This document shows, in pieces, positions 19,126 through 27,759 of a stretch of DNA of 64,000 nucleotides. The stretch is from Spirochaetes bacterium GWE1_32_154 (GTDB lineage Bacteria > Spirochaetota > GWE2-31-10). The notes beneath the pieces were generated by a model. The model saw only the letters and a program-made list of their open reading frames with translations, was not told where the DNA came from and made no database searches. The translations under genes were made by a program, and so were the position numbers. The stretch spans positions 62,001 through 126,000 of the forward strand of contig MIAY01000003.1 of the NCBI GenBank assembly GCA_001829315.1. The letters are read 5' to 3'. The number at the start of each line of letters is the position of its first letter. Within the stretch, counting starts at the first letter, position 1.

Positions 19126-20337
19126 TTAATACACTGCATTCATTAAATAAATACTCGAATCCAACCCGCGAATTCTGTCCATAAGCAACCGTACCGAAGA
19201 TTTTTCGATATCATTAGGAACCCGCTGTCCGTTTGTACAGTATAAAATCTGTTTGTTTTTTTCTATTGCCGCACTTAATATACCGCCAACACTTTCTGAT
19301 TCGTCATTTTTTGTAATTATTACATGAGTAAAATCAAAAATATCGAAATTTTTAAAAATCTTTTTTATATCCTTAGGTTTTGTGGTAGCACTTATCGCCA
19401 GAACAAAAACAGGTTCAACATTTCTTAATTTAAGTATCGACTTCATTTCAACTAATTTTAGCTCATCAAGCTGACTTCTTCCAATTGTATCAATAAGTAT
19501 AACATCGCTGTCTGAAAGTGAAATTGCTTTCTCAATATCAAGATTTGACTCAGCAAAATGAAGCTTCATCTTCATGTGCTCTGCATATATACTTAATTGA
19601 TATTTTGCTCCAATTCTAAAACCGTCAATAGTAACAAGTTCTACTGTCTTTTTTTCATTTTTATACGAATTAGCTGCAATTTTTGCGATTGTTGTTGTTT
19701 TACCAACCCCGGTCGGGCCAATCAAAATCATAACATTCTTTTTTCTATTATAAATAATTTCATCATTCCCTACAATTTCTGATATTTTTCCTTGAATATA
19801 ATCATATGCCCATTTGTGAAGTTCAACTCGTTCTTCTATAACAGATAATGATAATTTTGATTCCATTTCTTTCACAGCATTATTAATAAAATCATCAGAA
19901 AATTCATTATCCAATAAAATATCTTTTATTTCTTCAATATTTTTATGTTTTGAAGAACTTCTATTCTCAGTATTATTATTAATCTGTTTTTCAATTTTCT
20001 GAAGGTTTTCGAATATCATTTTTACGGTATTGTTATCAATTGATTCATTGTTTGAAGTTTGATTATTATTTATTTTTTCTGTATTTTTTTTCTCGACAGA
20101 TGATGTTGTTTTATTTTCTGAAGTACTTACTATCCCGAGTTGTTTTTTATAGTTTTTTAAATGTTCATCATCAGTAATACTAACTAATAATTGATATTGA
20201 TTTTTTTTAAATAACCCGAATGCACCCTTTGTTTTAATTATTTTAGAATTAATAATCCTGGCTTCATCACCATACTTTTTTTTTGTTTCCATAATTGCAT
20301 CAGCGTGAGAATCAGCAATAATATAATCATACTTCAT
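19126..20337 (-). CDS. flhF: Flagellar biosynthesis SRP-like GTPase FlhF
   Basis: FlhF directs placement of flagellar basal bodies. The product has about 403 residues: an N-terminal B domain (YDYIIADSHADAIMETKKKY), a polar Asn/Thr-rich linker, an N domain, and an NG GTPase domain with LIGPTGVGKTTTIAKIAA (P-loop), VTIDGFRIGA and DTIGRSQ (DTAGR is usual, here Ile). The ATG at 20335-20337 is chosen because GGAG lies 6 bases before it. The GTG 12 bases further upstream contains that Shine-Dalgarno and is not a credible start. A 182-bp repeat separates it from flhA. Confidence 0.93.
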   Translation of the reverse strand: MKYDYIIADSHADAIMETKKKYGDEARIINSKIIKTKGAFGLFKKNQYQLLVSITDDEHLKNYKKQLGIVSTSENKTTSSVEKKNTEKINNNQTSNNESIDNNTVKMIFENLQKIEKQINNNTENRSSSKHKNIEEIKDILLDNEFSDDFINNAVKEMESKLSLSVIEERVELHKWAYDYIQGKISEIVGNDEIIYNRKKNVMILIGPTGVGKTTTIAKIAANSYKNEKKTVELVTIDGFRIGAKYQLSIYAEHMKMKLHFAESNLDIEKAISLSDSDVILIDTIGRSQLDELKLVEMKSILKLRNVEPVFVLAISATTKPKDIKKIFKNFDIFDFTHVIITKNDESESVGGILSAAIEKNKQILYCTNGQRVPNDIEKSSVRLLMDRIRGLDSSIYLMNAVY

Positions 20338-20368
20338 AAAAAACTCCACAAATAATTTATTTATATAA

Positions 20369-20550
20369 AGCTTCTTGCAAAAATACTCTTTTTATCTCGA
20401 ATTTTTGCAAGAAGCTACTCTGGCTGCATGCCCGAGTAGTAATGTACCCATTACGACCAGGGGCTAATGCGATTATATCGCATATGGCGTAAGCATAAAA
20501 AAAGTACCCTTTTTTTCATCAAGTACCCTTGACTTTTGCGAAAGCCTCTA
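20369..20550 (+). repeat. 182-bp structured intergenic repeat, copy A
   Basis: This element is nearly identical to 63649-63830 and of the same length. It opens with a perfect 16-bp inverted repeat (20369-20384 and 20401-20416, core CTTCTTGCAAAAAT). It then contains small hairpins GTAATG/CATTAC (20439-20454) and ATGCGA/TCGCAT (from about 20467), an A7/T7 pair flanking GTACCC, and ends with an imperfect inverted copy of the first arm (20533-20549). It lies 30 bases after the flhA stop and 31 bases before the flhF start on the opposite sense. No target-site duplication or ORF is seen. Confidence 0.9.
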
Positions 20551-20580
20551 TCCTCAAACAATACTAAACAAATGCAACAA

Positions 20581-22695
20581 CTACGTACTTACAGGAACTT
20601 TTTCTTCGATCATTACCTGCCCGAATAATGTAATATCCAAATCATTAACCAATTCACGTGTACTTAATACAGCGATATTTTTATTAATATACTGACAGAT
20701 TTCCCAAACAGCTCTTCGAATTTGAGGTTGCGTAACGATTACAGGCGGATATCCTTCCTTATACATGTCCTGTACTTTATCACGAATAGCAATTTGAATC
20801 TTATTTAACACATCAGGATTTAATCGCAAAACAGGCTCACCGTCTCTTTCTGTACTCATATTTTTGTAAATTTCATTTTCAATTTTTGGATTAATCCGAA
20901 TGACGAATAACTCTTTCTCATCAGTTTTATATTTATTACAAATACCTCTTTTTAAGGATTGCCTCACAATTTCAACCAACTCATAAATTGGAGTCTGCGG
21001 ATTATATTCAGATAAGGTTTCTAGAATTGTTGGAAAATCTCTAATCGAAACCCCTTCAATCAACAAGGATTGAAGTATTTTCTGTATTTGAGACTTACTG
21101 AATTTTGCTTCATTTAACACATCATTAACAATAACAGGATAATCTTTTTTAACATTTTCAAGTAATTCATTCGTCGCTTCTCTATCCAGAATTTCAAATG
21201 AATGAGTTCGAAGCAGTTCCTGTAAATGAGTTGAAATGATAGTAGGAGGATCAACAACGGTATATCCGAGATTTTCAGCTTGAGCTCTTAAATCTTCTTT
21301 AATCCAGTACGCATCAAGTCCGAAAGCAGGTTCTACGGTTTTTTCACCATCCAACGCCTCTAATGACTCACCCATTGCCATCATACAACCGGGTCTTATA
21401 ATACCCTTACCTATTTCCTGTCCCTTGATTTTAAAAACATATTCGTTTGGATTAAGCCTTATATTATCCTGTATTCGAATTGGAGGAACAATAAGCCCCA
21501 TCTCCATTGCAAGGCTTCGCCTGATACCGGATATCGAGTTAAGAATACCAGTGTTATCAACCCCGTTTACTAATGGAATAAGTTCATACCCAATGTGAAG
21601 TGTTAACGGATCAATTTTTAAAAGTGATGTAACATCTTCAGGTCCTTTTTTCTCATCTTTATCAGTTTTATCTTTACTCTTTGCAATTTCTGAACTTGCA
21701 GTAGTTTCTGCTTTTTTAATCTGCATTCCACCAAAAATCATAGCTGCACCAAGAAGAGATAAAATAACATGCGGAAACCCCGGTAAAAAAGCCAAAACCA
21801 ATAATGCAACACCTGAAATTGTAAAAACACGATGCTGTCTTGTCATTTGTTTCCAAAGCACACTACCAACAGCATCATTTGCCTGAGCTCTTGTTACTAT
21901 TAAACCGGTACCAAAACTTATTAATAAAGATGGTATCTGTCCCACTAAACCATCACCAATTGTCAAAGAAATATAATTTTGTAAAGCCATTTCAAAAGGT
22001 TCATTTCTTAAAACCATACCAACTGAAAAACCACCGACTATATTAACAATTGTTATTAGTATCCCGACAACGACATCACCTTGAACAAACTTGGATGCTC
22101 CATCCATACTACCATAAAATGCAGATTCCTCATCAACAAGCTGTCTTTTTATAATTGCATCCGCTTCTGTAATTACACCGTTTTGTACTTCCATATCAAT
22201 AGCCATAAATTTATTAGGCATTTTATCAAGTGAAAATCTTGCAGCAACTTCAGATACTCTTGTTGCTCCCTTTGTAATAACAAGAAACTGTACGATTACA
22301 AGAATTATAAATATAATAATCCCGACAACCATACCGGTACTATCACTGCTTCCAACAACAAACTGACCGAAAGCCCTCACCATTTTACCGTCAAAATCAG
22401 CACCTTGCGTTAAAATAAGTCTTGTAGAACTTACATTTATTGAAAGCCTTAAAATTGTTGTCACAAGTAAAAGAGTTGGAAAAATTGAAAAGTCTGTTGC
22501 ACTTTTTGCATAGGCTACTGTTAAAACGACCATAATTCCACTTAATACACTAATTACCATTAAAAAATCGAGTAGAAATGATGGAATAGGAATAATAAGC
22601 ATCATAACAATAATTATCAGCATAACTGCAAATATCATTGTCGGATCATTTAATTTCCCTGCAAAACTGTTTTTGCTTTTTAGTGTATCACTCAT
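20581..22695 (-). CDS. flhA: Flagellar export gate protein FlhA
   Basis: FlhA is the large export-gate component of the flagellar type III secretion system. The 704-residue product has about eight N-terminal transmembrane helices (to about residue 330), including the conserved FHIPEP-family loop region (RVSEVAARFSLDKMPNKFMAIDMEV followed by the KRQLVDEE segment), then a cytosolic domain of about 350 residues that docks chaperone-substrate complexes (ILDREATNELLENVKKDYP region). AAAGGAG precedes the ATG. It overlaps flhB by 4 bases and is followed by the 182-bp repeat before flhF. Confidence 0.97.
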   Translation of the reverse strand: MSDTLKSKNSFAGKLNDPTMIFAVMLIIIVMMLIIPIPSFLLDFLMVISVLSGIMVVLTVAYAKSATDFSIFPTLLLVTTILRLSINVSSTRLILTQGADFDGKMVRAFGQFVVGSSDSTGMVVGIIIFIILVIVQFLVITKGATRVSEVAARFSLDKMPNKFMAIDMEVQNGVITEADAIIKRQLVDEESAFYGSMDGASKFVQGDVVVGILITIVNIVGGFSVGMVLRNEPFEMALQNYISLTIGDGLVGQIPSLLISFGTGLIVTRAQANDAVGSVLWKQMTRQHRVFTISGVALLVLAFLPGFPHVILSLLGAAMIFGGMQIKKAETTASSEIAKSKDKTDKDEKKGPEDVTSLLKIDPLTLHIGYELIPLVNGVDNTGILNSISGIRRSLAMEMGLIVPPIRIQDNIRLNPNEYVFKIKGQEIGKGIIRPGCMMAMGESLEALDGEKTVEPAFGLDAYWIKEDLRAQAENLGYTVVDPPTIISTHLQELLRTHSFEILDREATNELLENVKKDYPVIVNDVLNEAKFSKSQIQKILQSLLIEGVSIRDFPTILETLSEYNPQTPIYELVEIVRQSLKRGICNKYKTDEKELFVIRINPKIENEIYKNMSTERDGEPVLRLNPDVLNKIQIAIRDKVQDMYKEGYPPVIVTQPQIRRAVWEICQYINKNIAVLSTRELVNDLDITLFGQVMIEEKVPVST

Positions 22696-23855
22696 AACAA
22701 CACTCCTTTCTTATTACGGCTTTGGTATGATAATTTATATGCAACAACAATAAATCCGAATAACTCTTCCGGTACCAAATCATTAATCTCTACTTCAGCA
22801 TATAATTTTCGCGCTAAAGGAACATTTTCATACATAAATATATTATTTTCTTTCGCAATTTCTTTAATTTCGAGAGCCAGTTTATCTTTACCTTTTGCAA
22901 TTACCCGTGGAGCAGCATCGATTTTACTGTCATATCGCAAAGCAACAGCATAATGGGTCGGGTTTGTAATCACGACATCGGATTTTGAAACTTCTGCAAG
23001 CATTTTCTGTTGTGACATCAAAGACTTATACATTTGCTTTAATTTCATCTTAACCTGGGGATCACCTTCCATTTCTTTATGTTCTTCTTTTATTTCCTGT
23101 TTCTTCATTTTCTGCTGATCTTCAAATTGCCATCGAACAAATAAAACATCAGTTAATGAAAAAATTATAAGAAGAATAGTCGTTTTAAATACAACTTCAA
23201 TAATCAAAGAAATAATAAACTGAAAGGAAGTAATAATACTCTCATATTGAGCTATCGCTAAAAGTTCATCTAATTGTGCTTTTACACTAAAAAAAGAAAC
23301 TAAAGCAATTATTATTATTTTTACTATAGATTTTAATAAACTAAAATAGCCGGATATAGAAAAAACCTGTTTTTTCAAATATTTAAATACATCCGGTACA
23401 ATTTTTTTGAAATCAGGTTTTATCGCTTTCGGGGTGAATTTAAAGCCGATCTGCATATAATTTGACAACGCAGCTGATATAAATGCAACGGATGCAATTG
23501 GTATAAATGATTTAATTAATGGTTTTAAAATAATATCATTATATACAGTTGAATCACTAACATCAAGTCGTGTCATATTTTCAAATACATAACGAAAAAC
23601 TTCAGTGAGTATATTGAATATATATCCGGAAAAAATAACTATTGTTGAAAAAGTTAATAATGTAATTATTGCAGCCGGTAAATCTTTTGATAGGGCTACA
23701 CGTCCTTCATCCCTTGATTTTTTTCGCTTATGCTCAGTGGCAGATTCTGTTCTACCTTCTGCATCAGCTGAAGCAAATCTTTGCAGATCAAACATAAATG
23801 ATGAATTATGATCAATATATTCAAATAATTTTAAATAATATTTTTCAGACTGCAC
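22692..23855 (-). CDS. flhB: Flagellar export switch protein FlhB
   Basis: FlhB controls the substrate switch of the flagellar exporter. The product has about 387 residues. DLQRFASAD and GRTESATEHKRKKSRDEGRV form the N-terminal cytosolic head, four membrane helices follow, and the C-terminal domain carries the autocleavage motif TNPTHYAVALRYD. The annotated frame opens with TTG at 23861, but GGAG sits too close. GTG at 23853-23855 has 7 bases of spacing and is preferred. It overlaps the end of fliR by 11 bases. Confidence 0.95.
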   Translation of the reverse strand: MQSEKYYLKLFEYIDHNSSFMFDLQRFASADAEGRTESATEHKRKKSRDEGRVALSKDLPAAIITLLTFSTIVIFSGYIFNILTEVFRYVFENMTRLDVSDSTVYNDIILKPLIKSFIPIASVAFISAALSNYMQIGFKFTPKAIKPDFKKIVPDVFKYLKKQVFSISGYFSLLKSIVKIIIIALVSFFSVKAQLDELLAIAQYESIITSFQFIISLIIEVVFKTTILLIIFSLTDVLFVRWQFEDQQKMKKQEIKEEHKEMEGDPQVKMKLKQMYKSLMSQQKMLAEVSKSDVVITNPTHYAVALRYDSKIDAAPRVIAKGKDKLALEIKEIAKENNIFMYENVPLARKLYAEVEINDLVPEELFGFIVVAYKLSYQSRNKKGVLL

Positions 23856-24630
23856 TATCAATCTCCAGCATCATATTCCATATAATATTAAATACAAAAT
23901 CAATAAGATTAACAATAAGATTTATCAAAATAGGTGTCATAAATAACAATATAATAAAACCAACCGAAATAGAAATCGGGAAACCAATCATAAGCAAATT
24001 CATTTGTGGTGCTGCTTTAGCAAGTAACCCCATGGTTATTGATACCATTAACAAAGCACCAATCATTGGAAGCGATATTTTTAATGCAGTATAAAATAAA
24101 TCAGAAAACAAGGTAACTAACCCGAATTTAGATTGAATTAAGGAAATGCTTATTAAATCATGAAAATTTATCATTTGAAAAGAATTATAAATTGCATTAA
24201 TTATTAATGCGGGTCCATTTAAAATCATAAAAACCAGGGTAAAAATCATATATATATACTGCCCCATTAAAGGTAAACTTATCTGACTCATAGGATCAAA
24301 AACTTCACTCGCCCCAAAACCCATCTGCACCGTAAAAAATTGTCCTGCTAACTGAAATACGGTAAAAGAGATTGAAATTGCAAACCCAATTGAAACACCG
24401 ATAATACCCTCAGCCATTGCTCTAAATGAATATGCAATCATATTATCAGGAACCACCCCCATATATTCAGATACCATCGGATACATTATTGCTGTTGTAA
24501 AAAAAACCAGACCTAATTTCACCTGATTTGGAATACTTTTTGAACTAAAAAAATTTGAGGTAAAATAAAGCCCCATAATTCTTGAGAAAACAAGCATGAA
24601 TTTTGAAAAATTATATACAAAAAAATCCAT
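23845..24630 (-). CDS. fliR: Flagellar export protein FliR
   Basis: FliR is an inner-membrane component of the FliPQR export gate. The 261-residue product is hydrophobic throughout with about six membrane segments, and has the family features LVFSRIMGLYFTSNFFSS near the N terminus, GASEVFDPMSQISLPLMGQ in the middle, and a C-terminal FDFVFN-like helix. It follows fliQ by 24 bases. A G-rich tract (GAGGGGGGG) serves as the ribosome-binding region. Confidence 0.94.
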   Translation of the reverse strand: MDFFVYNFSKFMLVFSRIMGLYFTSNFFSSKSIPNQVKLGLVFFTTAIMYPMVSEYMGVVPDNMIAYSFRAMAEGIIGVSIGFAISISFTVFQLAGQFFTVQMGFGASEVFDPMSQISLPLMGQYIYMIFTLVFMILNGPALIINAIYNSFQMINFHDLISISLIQSKFGLVTLFSDLFYTALKISLPMIGALLMVSITMGLLAKAAPQMNLLMIGFPISISVGFIILLFMTPILINLIVNLIDFVFNIIWNMMLEIDSAV

Positions 24631-24654
24631 GCCCCCCCCTCAAAATCAATAGTT

Positions 24655-24927
24655 CTACGGATTACCCATTAAAACCATTAGATCAACCATATAATTTGAA
24701 TACTCTAGTAACGTTGTTATAATCCACGGTCCGAAAATAATAATTGATGCAACAATTGCAATCATTTTTGGAACAAATGTTAATGTCTGTTCCTGGATCG
24801 AGGTCGTTGCTTGAAAAATAGATACTATCAAACCAACAATCATACCTGAGAAAAGCATTGGTGCAGAAACAATCATTGTTACAATTAAAGAATCAGCCAT
24901 AATTTTTTGAGCAAACTGTTCATCCAT
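24655..24927 (-). CDS. fliQ: Flagellar export protein FliQ
   Basis: This is a 90-residue, two-helix membrane protein of the FliPQR gate. The conserved ATTSIQEQTLTFVPKMIA segment between the helices is the FliQ signature, and length is standard. GGAGGG lies directly before the ATG. It is placed between fliP and fliR as in nearly all flagellar operons. Confidence 0.95.
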   Translation of the reverse strand: MDEQFAQKIMADSLIVTMIVSAPMLFSGMIVGLIVSIFQATTSIQEQTLTFVPKMIAIVASIIIFGPWIITTLLEYSNYMVDLMVLMGNP

Positions 24928-24951
24928 ACGCCCTCCGACAACGAACTGTAA

Positions 24952-25731
24952 TTACATAAAACTTTGATACAACCCCTGAACAACAAGTCGCCAGCCATCC
25001 ATCAATATGAATAATATTATTTTAAATGGTAACGATATCATAACAGGAGGAAGCATTATCATACCCATTGCCATAAGAGTTGAGGCTATAACCATATCAA
25101 CAACAATAAATGGCAAAAATAATAACACACCCATTTTAAAACCGACAGTTAATTCATTGATAACGAAAGCGGGCAATAAAACATAGGTGGGAACATCCTC
25201 ATAATCTGCAGGAGGTGGTAAATCTCTCATATTCATAAAAAAACCGATATATTTAGGATCTGTTTGCCTGATCATAAACAATCGTAACGGATCAATGAGA
25301 TTTCCATAGAATTCATCAATAGTAAGCCTTTTCTCAGCCGGAATTGAATCCTGATTTAAAAATGGTTGTATAGCATCATTATTCATCTTTTCAATTGTAG
25401 GCCACATAATAAATAAAGTCAGAAATAAAGCTAATCCAAAAACGACCTGATTCGGTGGTACTTGTTGTAAAGACAATGCTTTTTTTATAAAATCAAATAC
25501 TATTGCAATTCTTAAAAATGACGTGGTTAAAACCAATATTGAGGGTGCTAATGTTAAAATGGACAATAAGAATAAAATCTGGAGAGACAATGCTATTTCT
25601 CGTGGACCTTGAGCTTCTCCAACAGTAAAATCAATTTTAGGAATTGGAATCCTTGTTGGATTATCCTGCGGAAATAAATGAATAACGGTAACAAATACCA
25701 TAAAAATTATAAGAATAAATAGCTTTTTCAT
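24952..25731 (-). CDS. fliP: Flagellar export protein FliP
   Basis: FliP is the main pore protein of the export gate. About 259 residues: a cleavable signal (KKLFILIIFMVFVTVIHLFPQ region), then the FliP core with LTLAPSILVLTTSFLRIAIV, QQVPPNQVVFGLALFLT, and the C-terminal GVLLFLPFIVVDMVIASTLM and MGMIMLPPVMISLPFK. The ATG at 25729-25731 is preferred over the TTG 12 bases upstream, since GGGGAGG falls between them. It follows fliO by 45-57 bases. Confidence 0.95.
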   Translation of the reverse strand: MKKLFILIIFMVFVTVIHLFPQDNPTRIPIPKIDFTVGEAQGPREIALSLQILFLLSILTLAPSILVLTTSFLRIAIVFDFIKKALSLQQVPPNQVVFGLALFLTLFIMWPTIEKMNNDAIQPFLNQDSIPAEKRLTIDEFYGNLIDPLRLFMIRQTDPKYIGFFMNMRDLPPPADYEDVPTYVLLPAFVINELTVGFKMGVLLFLPFIVVDMVIASTLMAMGMIMLPPVMISLPFKIILFILMDGWRLVVQGLYQSFM

Positions 25732-25788
25732 ACCCCTCCCCAAAGATATTTAAGCAAAGAAAATAAATACACAACTAAAAATCACAAT

Positions 25789-26433
25789 TTAATTCAAATC
25801 ATCTTTCTTTTTAATATTATTAATTCTTTCCTTTTGTCTTTTTATAAAATCAATAGTATCTTCTTCATAGTCAAATTTCTTTTCTTCTAGAGCGTTTCCA
25901 CCAACCCTTGAAAAAAGTGACTGAAAAATATCTTTGAAGCTTTGTCCTGTTTTAACTTTTTTGTCATTATATAATATTTCAAGCCGTTCAATTTCTTTCT
26001 CATCAGTTATCTCGGATAACATATTGATAGCTTCATTTGTAACACCGATTAACAAATATTTACCTGCAATATGAATTACCTGAACACTCTTACCAACCCC
26101 GATTGGTTGAGATAAAACAACAGCTGATTCAGTAACTGAATTATTAGTATCATTTAATTTTTTTCTGAGAAAATAATAGATTAAATAAATAACACCGACA
26201 ACAAGTATTAATGTAATAATCATTCTAACATATGGATAAAAACCAACTTGATTTGTTTGGGATTGTTTTCTGACCTGATCATTTTTTTTTTCAGAAGGTT
26301 GCATTGAATCTTTAACTTTCTCAATATATTGTGCTTCAGGATCTGAAGTTACATCATTCTGACCTTGAGAATAAAGAAAAAAACAAGAAAAAACGAATAA
26401 TAATGTATAAAGAATAAAAATATTATTTTTGAT
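25789..26433 (-). CDS. fliO: Flagellar export protein FliO with signal peptide; non-canonical start
   Basis: FliO (FliZ) assists FliP assembly. The first ATG in frame (26304) gives 171 residues with one transmembrane helix (YVRMIITLILVVGVIYLIYY) and a FliO-type soluble part (VGKSVQVIHIAGKYLLIGVT). However, the frame stays open upstream and encodes KNNIFILYTLLFVFSCFFLY then SQG, a clear signal peptide. No ATG, GTG or TTG precedes it. GGGAGG sits 5 bases before ATC (26431-26433) and 2 before ATT. I place the start at ATC, about 215 residues. A substitution from ATG, or a sequence error, is possible. Confidence 0.8.
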   Translation of the reverse strand: MKNNIFILYTLLFVFSCFFLYSQGQNDVTSDPEAQYIEKVKDSMQPSEKKNDQVRKQSQTNQVGFYPYVRMIITLILVVGVIYLIYYFLRKKLNDTNNSVTESAVVLSQPIGVGKSVQVIHIAGKYLLIGVTNEAINMLSEITDEKEIERLEILYNDKKVKTGQSFKDIFQSLFSRVGGNALEEKKFDYEEDTIDFIKRQKERINNIKKKDDLN

Positions 26434-26448
26434 AATCCCCTCCCAGAG

Positions 26449-26490
26449 ATTTGTCTCAACAACAAATAGTAATTTGTCTCAACAACAAAT
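26449..26490. repeat. Two tandem 19-bp repeats, each with a small hairpin, in the fliY-fliO junction
   Basis: The 19-mer ATTTGTCTCAACAACAAAT occurs at 26449-26467 and again at 26472-26490, with a period of 23 bases. Each copy contains ATTTGT and its complement ACAAAT, so each can form a 6-bp stem. The pair fills the gap between the fliY stop (26494) and the fliO ribosome-binding site. Confidence 0.85.
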
Positions 26491-26493
26491 AAT

Positions 26494-27759
26494 TTAAGTC
26501 ATATCTCTAATTCTATCCATTGGATTTATAATTTCGGTAACTCTGACCCCGAAGTTTTCATCAATAACAACAACTTCACCTTTTGCAATCAGTTGACCAT
26601 TAACCAGAACATCAACCGCTTCACCGGCAAGTTTATCAAGTTCTATTACAGTTCCCTCACCCATTCCCAATATCTCTTTGATAGATTTTTTAGTTCTACC
26701 AAGCTCAACAGTCATTTCCATATGAACATCCATCAAAAGATTGATGTTACTTTCCTGACCATCTGCACTAAAATTAGCAATATCGGGAAACTGAACTCCG
26801 CGTACCGGAGTTTGCTGATAATTTTGATTCATCATTCCCTGATTCATTCCATAATTCATATTCTGACCCATGTTATTCATCATACCCTGATTCATCATAT
26901 TTTGCCCCATATTATTCATCATTCCGGGATTGCCCATCCCCTGATTCATCATATTCTGTCCCATATTATTCATCATACCGGGATTGCCCATCCCCTGATT
27001 CATCATATTCTGTCCCATATTATTCATCATTCCGGGATTACCCATCCCCTGATTCATACCATTATTCGGGGATTGATTTCCACCCGAATTTGAAGCAGGC
27101 ATTATAGCAGATAGTATTTCTTTAACTATATTTAAACCATAAATTTCATACAAAGTTGAAGAAGGATTACCTTCTATTAAAAAATCATAAATAATTTTTA
27201 CATATTCACTTGAACTATTTAATGATAAATTATTTTTATCTTTAACACCAACAGTTGGAGCTGCCGGTTTAAGACTTTTCTCAATTTTAGAACCAATTTT
27301 ATTTGATGAATTTCCCGAAATTATATTCATTGCCTCACTTACAGCACTTAAAGAAGCCTCGGTTAATTCATTACCATTTTGTCCCATCATAAGACCACTT
27401 AACACAGTAGCAGTTTCGGTTGTGATAAGATAACTGTGTTCGCCTTTGATTCCTTCTTCATAATCCATTTTAACTTCAACAACCTGATCAGGAAGCTGAT
27501 TAGCTAAACTTACCGAATTGATAACCTCAATACGCGGATTTGTTATAGTAATCTTCTTTTCAACCATTGCTCCGAGGGCATCACCAACATTTGCAGTAGC
27601 ATTATTGATAAGATCCTGTAATGCTTTTATTTCCGGCTGACTTAAAGAACCGCCGTCATCAAGAGAATCAAACCCGCCTGCGTCAAGATCAAAACTACTA
27701 TCGTCAGTGCCTTGTAATAACGCATCTATTTCGTCCTGTGATAATGCTCCATCGCTCAT
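26494..27759 (-). CDS. fliY: Flagellar motor switch protein FliY (CheC-like and FliN domains)
   Basis: The product has 421 residues. LSQDEIDALLQG at the N terminus is a FliM-type CheY-binding helix. Residues 40-215 are a CheC/CheX-like phosphatase domain, with the ASLSAVSEAMNIISGN motif holding the E and N of the active site. Residues 225-320 are a Met/Asn/Gly-rich linker built on an 18-residue tandem repeat. Residues 325-415 are the SpoA/FliN domain (VELGRTKKSIKEILGMGEG). The protein joins the C ring and may dephosphorylate CheY-P. It overlaps fliM by 4 bases. Confidence 0.93.
   Translation of the reverse strand: MSDGALSQDEIDALLQGTDDSSFDLDAGGFDSLDDGGSLSQPEIKALQDLINNATANVGDALGAMVEKKITITNPRIEVINSVSLANQLPDQVVEVKMDYEEGIKGEHSYLITTETATVLSGLMMGQNGNELTEASLSAVSEAMNIISGNSSNKIGSKIEKSLKPAAPTVGVKDKNNLSLNSSSEYVKIIYDFLIEGNPSSTLYEIYGLNIVKEILSAIMPASNSGGNQSPNNGMNQGMGNPGMMNNMGQNMMNQGMGNPGMMNNMGQNMMNQGMGNPGMMNNMGQNMMNQGMMNNMGQNMNYGMNQGMMNQNYQQTPVRGVQFPDIANFSADGQESNINLLMDVHMEMTVELGRTKKSIKEILGMGEGTVIELDKLAGEAVDVLVNGQLIAKGEVVVIDENFGVRVTEIINPMDRIRDMT
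26870..27056 (-). repeat. 54-bp tandem repeat coding the Met/Asn/Gly linker of FliY
   Basis: Three near-identical 54-bp units plus a degenerate fourth encode the 18-residue unit MNQGMGNPGMMNNMGQNM. Differences between units are mostly single synonymous bases, so the array has recently expanded or been homogenised. It is in frame inside fliY, so copy-number change would lengthen or shorten the linker without breaking the reading frame. Confidence 0.9.

Noticed and set aside
26593-27093. His/Ile-rich 166-codon plus-strand frame
   Set aside because: It is the antisense shadow of the fliY repeat region and has no ribosome site; its repeats merely mirror the Met/Asn/Gly linker.
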